From: JBEKCP01 sp049509515
GTDB lineage: Bacteria; Planctomycetota; Planctomycetia; Pirellulales; Thermoguttaceae
DNA: 64,000 bases
Assembly (NCBI GenBank): GCA_049509515.1
Contig: JBEKZV010000002.1
Span: 1 to 64,000 of the forward strand
Direction: 5' to 3'
Numbering within the stretch: the stretch's first letter is position 1; each line of letters opens with the position of its first letter. Both the position numbers and the translations under genes were made by a program. This document shows, in pieces, positions 34,962 through 43,279 of the stretch. Below the pieces are notes generated by a model. That model was not told the origin of the DNA. It did not search any database and saw only the letters and a program-made list of their open reading frames with translations.

Positions 34962-36215
34962 GTGCCGACGACCATCAACATCCTGCTCGTGAGCCCCGAT
35001 CCGCGGTTTCGCGTGGAGTTGGAGAGCGCACTGGCCTCGCTGGACGAGCTGCACCCGGTGATTCACCACGCGGGAGACATCCGCCAGGCGATCGAGGCGG
35101 CCCGCAGCCGCCGCCCGCAAATCGCGCTGGTGGAAATGGGGACCGACGTCCGGCCGCTGCAGGCCTTTGCCGAGGAAGCGGCGTACGTCTCGCCCGAAAC
35201 CACCGTCGCCGGGGTCTTTCGACCGGACGGTTTCGAGCCTGACGTGGCGGAAAGCACGATTCTGATCCAGGCGATTCGCGGCGGGGTGAAGGACTTCCTC
35301 CGCCGGCCCGTATCCAGCAGCGAGCTGGCCGAGCTGCTCCGCCGCGTACAGCGCTCGGGGGTGCGGGAAACGGGCCGGTTGGGCAGGATCGTTTCGTTCG
35401 TCAGCAATAAGGGCGGCGTGGGAAAATCCACCATGGCCGTCAATGCGGCCTGCGGCTTGGCCGTGCGTCACCCCGAGCGCGTGCTGCTGGTGGATGCGTC
35501 GCTGCAGATGGGCGTCTGCGCATCGCTGCTGGACCTGACGCCCACAACGTCGCTGAGCGACGTGGTGCGCGAGAAGGACCGCCTGGATGAAACCCTTATC
35601 CGGCAACTGGCTATGCCGCACTCCAGCGGCCTGCACCTGCTGGCCGCGCCCGCCGACGCCGTGGAGGCGGCCGACATCGACGACGAGGTGATGTCCCGCA
35701 TTCTCACGCTTGCCCGGCACACCTACGACTTTGTGCTCGTGGATACGTTCCCCATGCTGGACCGCGCGATCGTGGCGGTGCTGGACCTGAGCGATCGGGC
35801 CTACGTCGTCCTGGAGAACGTCGTGCCCACGCTCCTGGGCGCGGTGAAGCTGGTGGAGGTCCTGCGGGGCCTGGGGCTGACCAAAGAGCGGCAGCGGATC
35901 GTGCTGAACCGTTACACGACTCTGCCGGGAAGCGTCAAGCCGGCCGACGTCGCCAACCGCCTGGGCCATGCCGTCGATCATGTCATCCCCTTCGACAAGC
36001 GGATCGTGATTGCCGCCAACACGGGCGAACCGTACATATTGCGGCCCAGCCGGCTGTTCGGCTGCGGCCGCCATCTGCGGCGGTTGGTCGATGACATCGA
36101 CGCGATGGGCGCAGCCCAGCCGCTTTGCCCGACCTGTCCCGCCGCGCCGGCGGACGGCGAAGTCTTACGGGCCGCAAACGAGCAGGCGGAGCCGAGCGAG
36201 GAGGAGTTGCCGTGA
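34962..36215 (+). CDS. tadZ: TadZ/CpaE-like pilus-localising ATPase
   Basis: This encodes 417 residues from a GTG start. Residues about 1-130 form a degenerate receiver-like domain (INILLVSPDPRFRVELESAL, LVEMGT). A ParA/MinD-type ATPase follows: FVSNKGGVGKSTMAVNAACG is the deviant Walker A (about 147-166), with LLVDASLQMGVCASLLDL and FVLVDTFPMLDRAIV after it. TadZ places the Flp machine at the cell pole. The tadA gene starts within its stop codon (GTGA overlap), so the two are translationally coupled. Confidence 0.88.
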   Translation: MPTTINILLVSPDPRFRVELESALASLDELHPVIHHAGDIRQAIEAARSRRPQIALVEMGTDVRPLQAFAEEAAYVSPETTVAGVFRPDGFEPDVAESTILIQAIRGGVKDFLRRPVSSSELAELLRRVQRSGVRETGRLGRIVSFVSNKGGVGKSTMAVNAACGLAVRHPERVLLVDASLQMGVCASLLDLTPTTSLSDVVREKDRLDETLIRQLAMPHSSGLHLLAAPADAVEAADIDDEVMSRILTLARHTYDFVLVDTFPMLDRAIVAVLDLSDRAYVVLENVVPTLLGAVKLVEVLRGLGLTKERQRIVLNRYTTLPGSVKPADVANRLGHAVDHVIPFDKRIVIAANTGEPYILRPSRLFGCGRHLRRLVDDIDAMGAAQPLCPTCPAAPADGEVLRAANEQAEPSEEELP

Positions 36216-37660
36216 GCGAAGAACGCCGCGACCACGCTGCCGTGCCGGAGCAGGACTGGCGGCAACGGCTGCTGAAAGCGAATCTCTCCTTGCCGACCGG
36301 CCGAGTGCGAGCCATGAAGAACGCGGCTCCCACGCGGACGATCACTGCGGCCCCCGTCGCGCCCCCGCCCCTCCGTGCGGGCGGCGCGGAATACCTCTCC
36401 GTCAAGGGGACTTTGCACCAGCGGCTGCTGGATGAGCTCGACCGGCGAAACCTGCTGGCGGCCAGCGAGGAGACGTTGACCGAATTCGTGCAGACGTTCG
36501 TGGATGAAGCCCTGCGGGACGAGGACTTGCCGCTGAACGAAGCCGAGCGTCGCCGGCTGGTAGGCGACCTGTTGGAAGAGACGCTGGGGGTCGGACCGCT
36601 GGCGTCGTTGATGGCCGATCCGGCAGTCACCGATATTCTTGTCAACAGTCCCCAGCAAGTGTACGTGGAACGGTTCGGACGCTTGGAGAAGACCGACGTT
36701 CGTTTCCGGGACGCGGACCACCTGGTGCGAATCATCCAGCGGATCGCGGCCCGCGTCGGGCGGCGGATCGACGAAAGCTCGCCGATGGTGGATGCGCGGC
36801 TTCCCGACGGCAGCCGGGTCAATGCCACGCTGCCTCCCGTGACGATCGACGCCCCCACCCTGTCGATTCGCCGCTTCGGCCGCCAGCGATTGCGGCGCAG
36901 CGACCTCGAGCAACTGGGCATGTTCTCCCCGGACATCCACGCGTTTCTGGACGCGGTGGTCCGCGGCCGCAAGAACCTGCTCATTTCCGGGGGCACGGGC
37001 TCGGGGAAGTCCACCTTGTTGGGCGCCCTTGCCGAGGCCATTCCCGATCGGGAGCGGATCGTCACCGTCGAGGATTCGGCGGAGCTGATTCTCGACCAGG
37101 AGCACGTGGTGCGGATGGAGACCCGCCCGCCGAACATCGAAGGCCGCGGACTGATCACGGCCCGCGACCTCGTGGTCAACGCCCTGCGGATGCGGCCCGA
37201 CCGGATCATCGTGGGCGAGGTCCGCAGCGGCGAGGCCCTGGACATGCTGCAAGCCATGAACACGGGTCACGACGGCGGGATGACGACGGTCCACGCCAAC
37301 AGCCCGCGCGACGCCTTCGCGCGGCTGGAGACGATGGTCTTGATGGCGGGGCTGGAGCTTCCCTCGCGTGCCATCCGCGAGCAGATCGTCTCGGCCCTGC
37401 ACCTGATCGTCCACGTCCGGCGGTTCGAGGACGGCGTTCGCCGGGTGGAGAGCATCGCGGAGATCGTCGGCATGGAGGGCACCACGCCCCAGTTGCAGGA
37501 CATCTATCGCTTCGAGCGGCGCGGCCGGAAGGGCCGGCAGATTGCAGGAGAGTTCGTCGCCACCGGCATCGTCCCGCGGGTCGTGGAAGAGCTGGAAGAG
37601 CGCGGAATCGAGGTTCCCCGCACCCTTTTCCAAAAGAGCAAGTCCCCCGGCCATGGCTGA
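36212..37660 (+). CDS. tadA: TadA/CpaF secretion ATPase
   Basis: This encodes 482 residues. It is the hexameric ATPase that powers Flp pilus assembly. Walker A is ISGGTGSGKSTLLGALAE (about 260-277). IVTVEDSAELILDQEHVVRM, RPDRIIVGEVRSGEALDML and MNTGHDGGMTTVHANSPRDA follow, the Asp, Walker B and His boxes of type II/IV ATPases. The GTG at 36212 overlaps the tadZ stop and has GAGGAGGAG upstream. Residues 1-75 are a poorly conserved, basic arm. The tadB start overlaps its end. Confidence 0.95.
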   Translation: MSEERRDHAAVPEQDWRQRLLKANLSLPTGRVRAMKNAAPTRTITAAPVAPPPLRAGGAEYLSVKGTLHQRLLDELDRRNLLAASEETLTEFVQTFVDEALRDEDLPLNEAERRRLVGDLLEETLGVGPLASLMADPAVTDILVNSPQQVYVERFGRLEKTDVRFRDADHLVRIIQRIAARVGRRIDESSPMVDARLPDGSRVNATLPPVTIDAPTLSIRRFGRQRLRRSDLEQLGMFSPDIHAFLDAVVRGRKNLLISGGTGSGKSTLLGALAEAIPDRERIVTVEDSAELILDQEHVVRMETRPPNIEGRGLITARDLVVNALRMRPDRIIVGEVRSGEALDMLQAMNTGHDGGMTTVHANSPRDAFARLETMVLMAGLELPSRAIREQIVSALHLIVHVRRFEDGVRRVESIAEIVGMEGTTPQLQDIYRFERRGRKGRQIAGEFVATGIVPRVVEELEERGIEVPRTLFQKSKSPGHG

Positions 37661-38516
37661 GATTCTGCTCTGCTCCGGACTGCTGCTCGTGGGGGTCGGC
37701 GTCGTCGCCGCAGGTTGGCGGAACGCGCGGGCCCGCACCCTGGCCCGCGGGCGCATGGAGAATCGGGCCGAGGTCTCCGCGCCGGCGCAGCCGGAGCAGC
37801 TTCCCGTGGCCCGTTCCTTCCTCGTCCGCTACCGCCTCTTGCCGTGGATGCTCGGTCTTGCGGCGGCCGGGCTCCTGTACTTCGCACTGGGCTGGGCCCC
37901 GCCCTTTGTGATCGCGGTCGGGCTGATTGCCGGCCTGCTCTCCGGGCAACTGGAGTCGTATCTGGCGATGCGGCGCACCGCAAGAATCGAAACCCAGTTG
38001 GCCGACGCCATCGACCTGATGGTGGCCGCATTGGGGGCGGGGGCGGGCGTCACCGATGCCTTGGACGGCGCGATGCACGAATCGCGCCGCCCGCTGCGCC
38101 CGCAACTGGAAGACGTGGTGGGCCGCATCCGTTTCGGCGACGATCCCCGCACGGTCTATCACGGGCTGACCGAGCGCGTCCCGCTGGAGACATTTCTCCT
38201 GTTTGCCTCGGCCCTCGGCGTCCAGTCGGAAACCGGCGGTAGCCTGGCTCCGACCCTGGCCAGCGTGGGCAGGACGATTCGCGACCGCATCGAGATTGCC
38301 AGGCGCATCCGCTCCAACTCGGCCCAGTCCGAGGTTTCCACCCTGGCGGTGATGCTGCTGACGTACTTCATCGCACTGGTGGTGTGGCGCACCAATCCCG
38401 AGCAAATGAGCCAGTTCCTCGCCACGTCGGTCGGTCAATGGGCGGTTGCCGGGACAATCCTTCTGCAAGCACTTGGCTTGGTGTGGATGGCCTTCATCAG
38501 CCGGCTGCGGTTCTGA
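37653..38516 (+). CDS. tadB: TadB inner-membrane platform protein
   Basis: This encodes 287 residues. It has an N-terminal helix (about 2-22), a pair of helices around MLGLAAAGLLYFALGWAPPF, and then the T2SF domain: AIDLMVAALGAGAGVTDALD, then LEDVVGRIRFGDDPRTVYHG, and IEIARRIRSNSAQSEVSTLA. Two further helices lie at the C-terminus. TadB pairs with TadC to form the platform on which TadA acts. Its ATG overlaps the last codons of tadA. Confidence 0.9.
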   Translation: MAEILLCSGLLLVGVGVVAAGWRNARARTLARGRMENRAEVSAPAQPEQLPVARSFLVRYRLLPWMLGLAAAGLLYFALGWAPPFVIAVGLIAGLLSGQLESYLAMRRTARIETQLADAIDLMVAALGAGAGVTDALDGAMHESRRPLRPQLEDVVGRIRFGDDPRTVYHGLTERVPLETFLLFASALGVQSETGGSLAPTLASVGRTIRDRIEIARRIRSNSAQSEVSTLAVMLLTYFIALVVWRTNPEQMSQFLATSVGQWAVAGTILLQALGLVWMAFISRLRF

Positions 38517-38536
38517 GGCACCTCGATGGGAGAGGT

Positions 38537-38619
38537 AGGGTGGGTCGAGCGCAGCGAGCCCCACCGCGAAAATTGGCCTGAAAGATGGTGGGGCTCGCTC
38601 CGCTCGACCCACCCTACGC
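38537..38619. repeat. Palindromic repeat family D, copy 1 (GTAGGGTGGGTCGAGC)
   Basis: GTAGGGTGGGTCGAGCGCAG then CGAGCCCCACC at the left is matched by GGTGGGGCTCGCTCCGCTC then GACCCACCCTAC at the right; the arms are about 31 bases with one or two mismatches. A second copy lies at 43189-43263 in the same locus. It sits between tadB and tadC. Confidence 0.9.
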
Positions 38620-38639
38620 CCTGCGGTTCTGACATGGCT

Positions 38640-38680
38640 CCCCTCTCCGGGCACCGACCGAAGGTTGGTCGGGAGAGGGG
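38640..38680. repeat. CCCCTCTCC...GGGAGAGGGG hairpin
   Basis: Arms CCCCTCTCC (38640-38648) and GGGAGAGGGG (38671-38680) flank GGGCACCGACCGAAGGTTGG. It lies 18 bases upstream of tadC and could affect its expression, but a dispersed spacer repeat is equally likely. Confidence 0.6.
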
Positions 38681-38697
38681 CAGGGGGTGAGGGGTTT

Positions 38698-39621
38698 ATG
38701 GGAAACCTGGTGCTAGTCGGCCTGTGGCTGGTGCCGGCCGTGCTGATCTGCTCGGCCTGGTTTCTCTTCCGCCGTCTGGGCACGAATCGGCGGAGCTTGG
38801 AAAGACTGTTCACGGAACCGGCCGATCCGACGGGGCGCCCCGGCGGCGATTCCGTGCTCGGAGGGTTCCTCCGCCGTTGGCTGTTCCTGGCGGGCTATCG
38901 CCGGCCCGGCGCCCCCGCCGCATTCGTTGCCCTAATGCTCCTGGCAATCGGCCTGGGGCTTGCCACGGTACTGGCCGTTCGAGGCTCCGGCGTGACGGAC
39001 GAATTGTTCAGGAACATCGCCCGCCTCCCGCCGGGCGTGGGCGATCTCCTTGTCCCGATTGGGTACCTGGCGCCTTGGACCGCGTTTTTGATCCTGGGGC
39101 TTTTTCCGTGGCTGGTCGTTCGCCGGTCGCGGCGGCGGCGCGTGGAGCAGGCGGAACAAGACTTGCCCCTGTGTTTGGAGCTGCTGGCCACGCTCAGCGA
39201 GGCCGGCCTTGGCTTCGATGCGGCCCTGTCGCGCGTCCTCGATTCGGTGCTGGAAGAGCGCCCCTTGGGCCGCGAGTTCCGCACCTACCAGTCGGACCTC
39301 TTGGCAGGCAGGACGCGCGTGGAAGCCTTGCGGCGGCTGGCCCGCCGCTTGGAAGTCTCGTCCGTAACGATCCTCGTCTCGGCGCTGGTTCAGGCGGAAC
39401 AGTTGGGCAGCGGCATCGCCCAGGCGCTTCGCCGGCAGGCCGACGACCTGCGGGATCGCCGCCGCGAGCGGGCCAATGCGTTCGCCATGTCGCTGCCCAT
39501 CAAGCGGATGTTCCCGCTGGTGGTCTGCTTCATGCCGGGCATTTTCGTCTGGACGCTCGGCCCGTTCTTTTCACGCCTTTTGCAGTTTGCCGATACGTTC
39601 ATCCGGGTCAGGAACTTCTAA
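38698..39621 (+). CDS. tadC: TadC inner-membrane platform protein
   Basis: This encodes 307 residues. An N-terminal helix (about 3-22), a pair of central helices, then the T2SF domain: LPLCLELLATLSEAGLGFDA, RTYQSDLLAGRTRVEALRRL, SSVTILVSALVQAEQLGSGI and RRQADDLRDRRRERANAFAM. A C-terminal helix pair ends in FVWTLGPFFSRLLQF. GAGGGG precedes the ATG at 38698. It is separated from tadB by 181 bases that contain two repeats, so the original coupling seems to have been loosened by insertion. Confidence 0.9.
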   Translation: MGNLVLVGLWLVPAVLICSAWFLFRRLGTNRRSLERLFTEPADPTGRPGGDSVLGGFLRRWLFLAGYRRPGAPAAFVALMLLAIGLGLATVLAVRGSGVTDELFRNIARLPPGVGDLLVPIGYLAPWTAFLILGLFPWLVVRRSRRRRVEQAEQDLPLCLELLATLSEAGLGFDAALSRVLDSVLEERPLGREFRTYQSDLLAGRTRVEALRRLARRLEVSSVTILVSALVQAEQLGSGIAQALRRQADDLRDRRRERANAFAMSLPIKRMFPLVVCFMPGIFVWTLGPFFSRLLQFADTFIRVRNF

Positions 39622-40016
39622 TGGGCCCGGCCTGGCGTTTGCTGAGCGAAACGACCGGCAAGACCGTGGTTGCCCGGTTGACCATCGCCGGCGGTTTTTG
39701 GTCTCGGCTGGCCGGGCTGCAATTCCGTCGCCCACTACCTTCCGATGCCGGCCTGCTGCTGGTGCCCTGCAACTCGGTCCATACGTGTTTCGTGCGTTTT
39801 GCAGTGGATGTGGTTTTCCTGGACGGCAATGGCCTTGTGCTGGCCATCCGCCGGAGTCTCCGCCCCTGGCGGCTGGCATGGGGACCGCCGAAGAGCCACG
39901 CGGTACTGGAGGTAATCGCGGGCTCGGCAGACTTGCAGCCCGGTGAAAAGTTGCGACTGGAACGTACTGCAGGAGAATCATCGCCCCCCAGATCGGTGGC
40001 ATTTCTGCAGAAATAG
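39621..40016 (+). CDS. DUF192 family protein
   Basis: This encodes 131 residues. Seen are KTVVARLTIAGGFWSRLAGL, LPSDAGLLLVPCNSVHTCFV and RFAVDVVFLDGNGLVLAI, then HAVLEVIAGSADL with QPGEKL. This is the DUF192 pattern (a small beta-rich fold, with MF/CNSVHTxFMRFPIDVVFLD as signature). The ATG at 39621 overlaps the last base of the tadC stop (TAATG), so translation is coupled. DUF192 genes are seen in some Tad loci, but their role is not known. Confidence 0.85.
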   Translation: MGPAWRLLSETTGKTVVARLTIAGGFWSRLAGLQFRRPLPSDAGLLLVPCNSVHTCFVRFAVDVVFLDGNGLVLAIRRSLRPWRLAWGPPKSHAVLEVIAGSADLQPGEKLRLERTAGESSPPRSVAFLQK

Positions 40017-40338
40017 GCGAATACGGTAGAGTTCGCGGCCCCTACAACCGATACAATCCGCAGAGTCGGTGGCGGCATCGCCACCACCGCTGTTGCTTGG
40101 GCTGGTCGGACCGCCAACGTCAACTGTTTCTCGGAAGCCTTGCAGATACTCGCCAGGCTGTGCCACCTTCGCCTTGACGGGGGTGGCGGCAGGCATGAGC
40201 TTGCTGTGAACGCCTGCGCTGAGTCATCCGGGCTTCCGTGGGGGCGAAACGGTGCCGGACCAATCTCTTCATTCGACCGCGCTCCGGTCTGGGAAAAAGG
40301 GGACAGTCCCCATTTGCCGGAACGGCCCGAAGGGTGCT
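40017..40338. other. Intergenic region between DUF192 and the secretin gene
   Basis: About 320 bases. Most of repeat copy 3 (40294-40366) is in its 3' part. The secretin frame stays open through the repeat back to an ATG at 40252. Nothing else is recognised. Confidence 0.5.
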
Positions 40339-40366
40339 ATGCACAAATGGGGGCTGTCCCCTTTTT
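40294..40366. repeat. Palindromic repeat family A, copy 3, overlapping the secretin start
   Basis: The arms 40294-40316 and 40344-40366 match copies 1 and 2 with one change in the right arm. In the loop GTGCTTCGCAC is GTGCTATGCAC, which creates an ATG at 40339. AAGGG lies just before it. This ATG is in frame with the secretin gene. Confidence 0.88.
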
Positions 40367-42519
40367 CCCGACAGGCTCTTGCGAGTCGCTCGCGCCGCTT
40401 CCTCCCAGTCGCCCTCTGTTACGGCTGCGCTGTCAGTCTGATTCTGGCGATCGCGCCGCCGCGGTCCCTGGCGCAACAGAACGATTATCAGATCAATATC
40501 CTCCGCTCCGCCCCCGTGACGGCCGGCTCTGCGGATTCGCTCCCACTTGGCGGCCAGCCGTGGGCCGGCGGCCCGCCGGGACGCTTGGCGCAAAACCCCG
40601 CCGGCCCGGAAGTCATTCGGCCGGCTGCTCCGTTGATTCCGCTCCCGCAGCCGTCAGGCGTTTCGCCCTCGGCGGCTCAGCCGCCAACGGGGCCGGCAGG
40701 CCCCGCTCAAGCAGTCGCGTCGCCGTTCGACCCGACTCAATTCCGTCTGCCCACGCTCGGGCTTCCGCCGGGATTGGGCACCCCCGAGCCGACGCCGAAG
40801 GTCAAGCGCGAGTACGGGCAATTCGTCGAGCGCGAAATCGCCCCCGAGAACACGATCCAGGTAGTCGCCGGCCAAGCCAAGGTAATCGTCTTGCGGGAGA
40901 AGCCGCGCCGCATCTACATCCCCGACGAGAACGTGGCCGGTTTTCAAGTCGTCACCGACCAGGAATTCGCCGTCGTCGGCAAGAAGCCGGGCAGGACGGT
41001 GCTTGACCTGTGGTTTGCCGATCCGCGCGATCCCAACGACCCGCAGAAGGACCGGACCCTGAGCTATATGGTCGTGGTCCTGCCCGACCCTGAACGCGCG
41101 GCGCTGGACGTGCTGGAAGAGAGGAGGCGTCTGGAGGCCCAGGTGAAGGCCTTCGAGCAGGCGCTCAAGGTGCTGGAACGGGAAATCAAGGCGGCATTTC
41201 CGGACAGCGCGGTGCAACTCTCGCTGGTGGGCGAGCAAGTCGTGGTCCGCGGCGAGGCCAAGGATATTGTCGAAGCCGCGCAGATTCTCCGCGTCGTCGC
41301 GGAACACACGCCCACGCGCAGGCGCAGCAGGGTCGAGCCGCGGAGCGTCAACGTGGCTTTCATCCCCGGCCTGGGCGACGAGCAGGCCGCGGTCGAGGCC
41401 ATTCGCGAGCTCTTGCAGGGAAACGCGAACTTGGTCAACCTCCTCCGCGTGCCCGGCGAGCAGCAGGTGATGCTCATGGTCACCGTGGCCGAAGTCAACC
41501 GGACTGCGGCCAGAACCATTGGCATGGATTTCAGCATTGTCCATGGGCGTTTCGCCTTTGCCCAGACCACTGGGGGAAATATCGCCTCGACCGCGGCGAC
41601 GGCCGCCGGCCAGACGCTGGGAACGGCCTCCCCCGCGGCAATGGGGCTGGCCCAGATCGGCGGCAACCTGCCCACGGCGGTCGACAACGGCAACGTGCTC
41701 ATGGCGATCCAGGCCCTGCGAACCTTGAACTTCGCGCGGAGCTTGGCGGAACCGAACCTGACGACGCTCAATGGGAGGCCGGCGAACTTCCAGGCCGGCG
41801 GGTCGTTCCCGATCCCCAACAGCATCATCCTGCCCGGGGGCGCCGCGCAGAGCGTGACATACCAGAACTTCGGCGTCGCGCTGCAATTCGTTCCCTACAT
41901 TACCGACCGCGATCGCATCCGCCTGCAACTCAGTGCCAGCGTATCCACCCCCAGCACGGCGACCACCGAGGTCAGCGGGGCCGAGGTGCCGAGTCAGATT
42001 ACCCAACGCCAGTTCAGCACCACCGTCGAGCTCCGCGAAGGCCAGACGCTCACCGTCGCCGGCTTGATCCAGAACAACTTCAGCGGCACGTCGAAGCGCG
42101 TGCCGTTCTGGGGCGACCTGCCGATCATCGGGCGAACCGGCGGGAATGACAGCTTGACCTCCGGCGAGCAGGAACTGGTCGTCCTGGTCACGCCCCTCCT
42201 AGTGCATCCGCTGGACATGTGCAAGACGCCGCCGCTGCCGGGCAACGACATTTTCGAGCCGGGCGACGTGGAGTTCTACCTCCTCGGTCATTTGGAAGGG
42301 CGGCGCACGGAGGACTACCGGGCTTCGGTCCGCACCGACTTCTGCCGCCAAAAGGCATTTTGCGACTGCAACGACCATTTCATCATCGGCCCATGCGGCA
42401 CGACCTACGGCTGCTGCAACTTGGGACAGCACTCATGCCCCAAACCCCCGGCAGGCAATCCGCCGCCCGAGCCGGTTGCCGCGCCCAACCCCGAGATCGT
42501 CCAGCCACCCGCACGCTAG
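40339..42519 (+). CDS. rcpA: RcpA/CpaC outer-membrane secretin of the Flp pilus
   Basis: From the ATG at 40339 this encodes 726 residues (755 from 40252). The signal peptide core (VALCYGCAVSLILAIAPP) lies close to both. Residues about 180-270 form the pilus N-domain (NTIQVVAGQAKVIVLREKPR, VVGKKPGRTVLDLWFADP). A BON-like region follows (FPDSAVQLSLVGEQVVVRG). The secretin domain begins near QVMLMVTVAEVNRTAARTIG and includes RVPFWGDLPIIGR and EQELVVLVTPLLVHPLDM. The C-terminus is Cys-rich (FCDCNDHFIIGPCGTTYGCC), not part of the usual secretin. It forms the pore through which Flp fibres leave. Its first codons lie in repeat family A. Confidence 0.9.
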   Translation: MHKWGLSPFSRQALASRSRRFLPVALCYGCAVSLILAIAPPRSLAQQNDYQINILRSAPVTAGSADSLPLGGQPWAGGPPGRLAQNPAGPEVIRPAAPLIPLPQPSGVSPSAAQPPTGPAGPAQAVASPFDPTQFRLPTLGLPPGLGTPEPTPKVKREYGQFVEREIAPENTIQVVAGQAKVIVLREKPRRIYIPDENVAGFQVVTDQEFAVVGKKPGRTVLDLWFADPRDPNDPQKDRTLSYMVVVLPDPERAALDVLEERRRLEAQVKAFEQALKVLEREIKAAFPDSAVQLSLVGEQVVVRGEAKDIVEAAQILRVVAEHTPTRRRSRVEPRSVNVAFIPGLGDEQAAVEAIRELLQGNANLVNLLRVPGEQQVMLMVTVAEVNRTAARTIGMDFSIVHGRFAFAQTTGGNIASTAATAAGQTLGTASPAAMGLAQIGGNLPTAVDNGNVLMAIQALRTLNFARSLAEPNLTTLNGRPANFQAGGSFPIPNSIILPGGAAQSVTYQNFGVALQFVPYITDRDRIRLQLSASVSTPSTATTEVSGAEVPSQITQRQFSTTVELREGQTLTVAGLIQNNFSGTSKRVPFWGDLPIIGRTGGNDSLTSGEQELVVLVTPLLVHPLDMCKTPPLPGNDIFEPGDVEFYLLGHLEGRRTEDYRASVRTDFCRQKAFCDCNDHFIIGPCGTTYGCCNLGQHSCPKPPAGNPPPEPVAAPNPEIVQPPAR

Positions 42520-42534
42520 CCGAGGACCGAGCCC

Positions 42535-43185
42535 ATGCACCGTGCAAGAAAGAGTGCCGAAAAGGGTGCTTCGCACAAAGGGCGGCTGCCACCTTTTCGG
42601 AGCGGCGGGTTGTGGCCGATCTTGTTGACGCTGGCAACCACGGCCGGCTGCTGCCATACCGGGCAGAAGCCGTGCAACGACATTCCGCCCGGCGCCATTC
42701 CCCAGCCCAACGGGACGTACACCTGCCAGTGGATCCATGCGGAGATGGCCCGCGCCGAGCAGGACAAGTTCGTAATCTACCAGTATGAATGGTCGGCGGA
42801 CAACACGAAATTGACCCCGCTCGGGCGGGAGCACCTGGCGGCGATCGCTCAAGGGCTGCCGCAAGTGCCCTTTCCGGTCGTGATCGAGCCCTCCTGCGAC
42901 GAGCGAGTGAACGAGTCCCGGCGGCTGGCGGTCCTGGAAATGCTCGCCAACTGCCACGCCCAGATAAACCCGGACCGCGTGGTTCTCGGACGCCCCGAGG
43001 CCGAAGGGCTTTATGGGCAGGAAGCCCCCGGGGTTGCGGCCAGGATGCTCAGTAACCGCAGCAGTGGACAAGGCGCGGGCTCGATGGGCTCGCTGGGCGG
43101 CGGCGGGACAAGCTCGACGTTGGGTGGAACATCAACGTCCGGCGGCGGCGTTTCCGGCGTCGGCATCGGAGTCAACCCTTATTGA
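42535..43185 (+). CDS. Small lipoprotein of the Tad locus
   Basis: This encodes 216 residues. The hydrophobic stretch LWPILLTLATTAGCCHTG (about 22-39) has a lipobox-like TTAGC. The N-terminal 20 residues read through a degenerate family A repeat (42557-42600), giving AEKGASHKGRLPPF. The middle (about 60-150) is helical and contains FPVVIEPSCDERVNESRRLA and VLEMLANCHAQINPDRVVLG, which resembles a phosphate- or peptidoglycan-type OmpA-like fold only weakly. The C-terminus is Gly/Ser-rich. It follows the secretin by 15 bases and may serve as its pilotin, though that is only a guess from position. Confidence 0.65.
   Translation: MHRARKSAEKGASHKGRLPPFRSGGLWPILLTLATTAGCCHTGQKPCNDIPPGAIPQPNGTYTCQWIHAEMARAEQDKFVIYQYEWSADNTKLTPLGREHLAAIAQGLPQVPFPVVIEPSCDERVNESRRLAVLEMLANCHAQINPDRVVLGRPEAEGLYGQEAPGVAARMLSNRSSGQGAGSMGSLGGGGTSSTLGGTSTSGGGVSGVGIGVNPY
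42557..42600. repeat. Degenerate family A-like palindrome inside the lipoprotein gene
   Basis: Arms CCGAAAAGG and CCTTTTCGG enclose GTGCTTCGCACAAAGGGCGG, which shares the GTGCTTCGCACAAA loop of family A. The GACAGTCCCC core is gone. It lies in the 5' coding part of the gene starting at 42535. Confidence 0.6.
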
Positions 43186-43188
43186 ACG

Positions 43189-43263
43189 GTAGGGTGAGCG
43201 CAGCCCCACCATAAGAACCTGCCCGAAAAAATGGTGGGGCTCGCTGCGCTCGACCCACCCTAC
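43189..43263. repeat. Palindromic repeat family D, copy 2
   Basis: The left part GTAGGGTGAGCGCAGCCCCACC is shortened relative to copy 1; the right part GTGGGGCTCGCTGCGCTCGA then CCCACCCTAC is complete. It sits between the lipoprotein gene and tadD. With the copy at 38537 it shows the locus has taken in the same element twice. Confidence 0.85.
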
Positions 43264-43279
43264 GAATCAGCAAGCCGCC

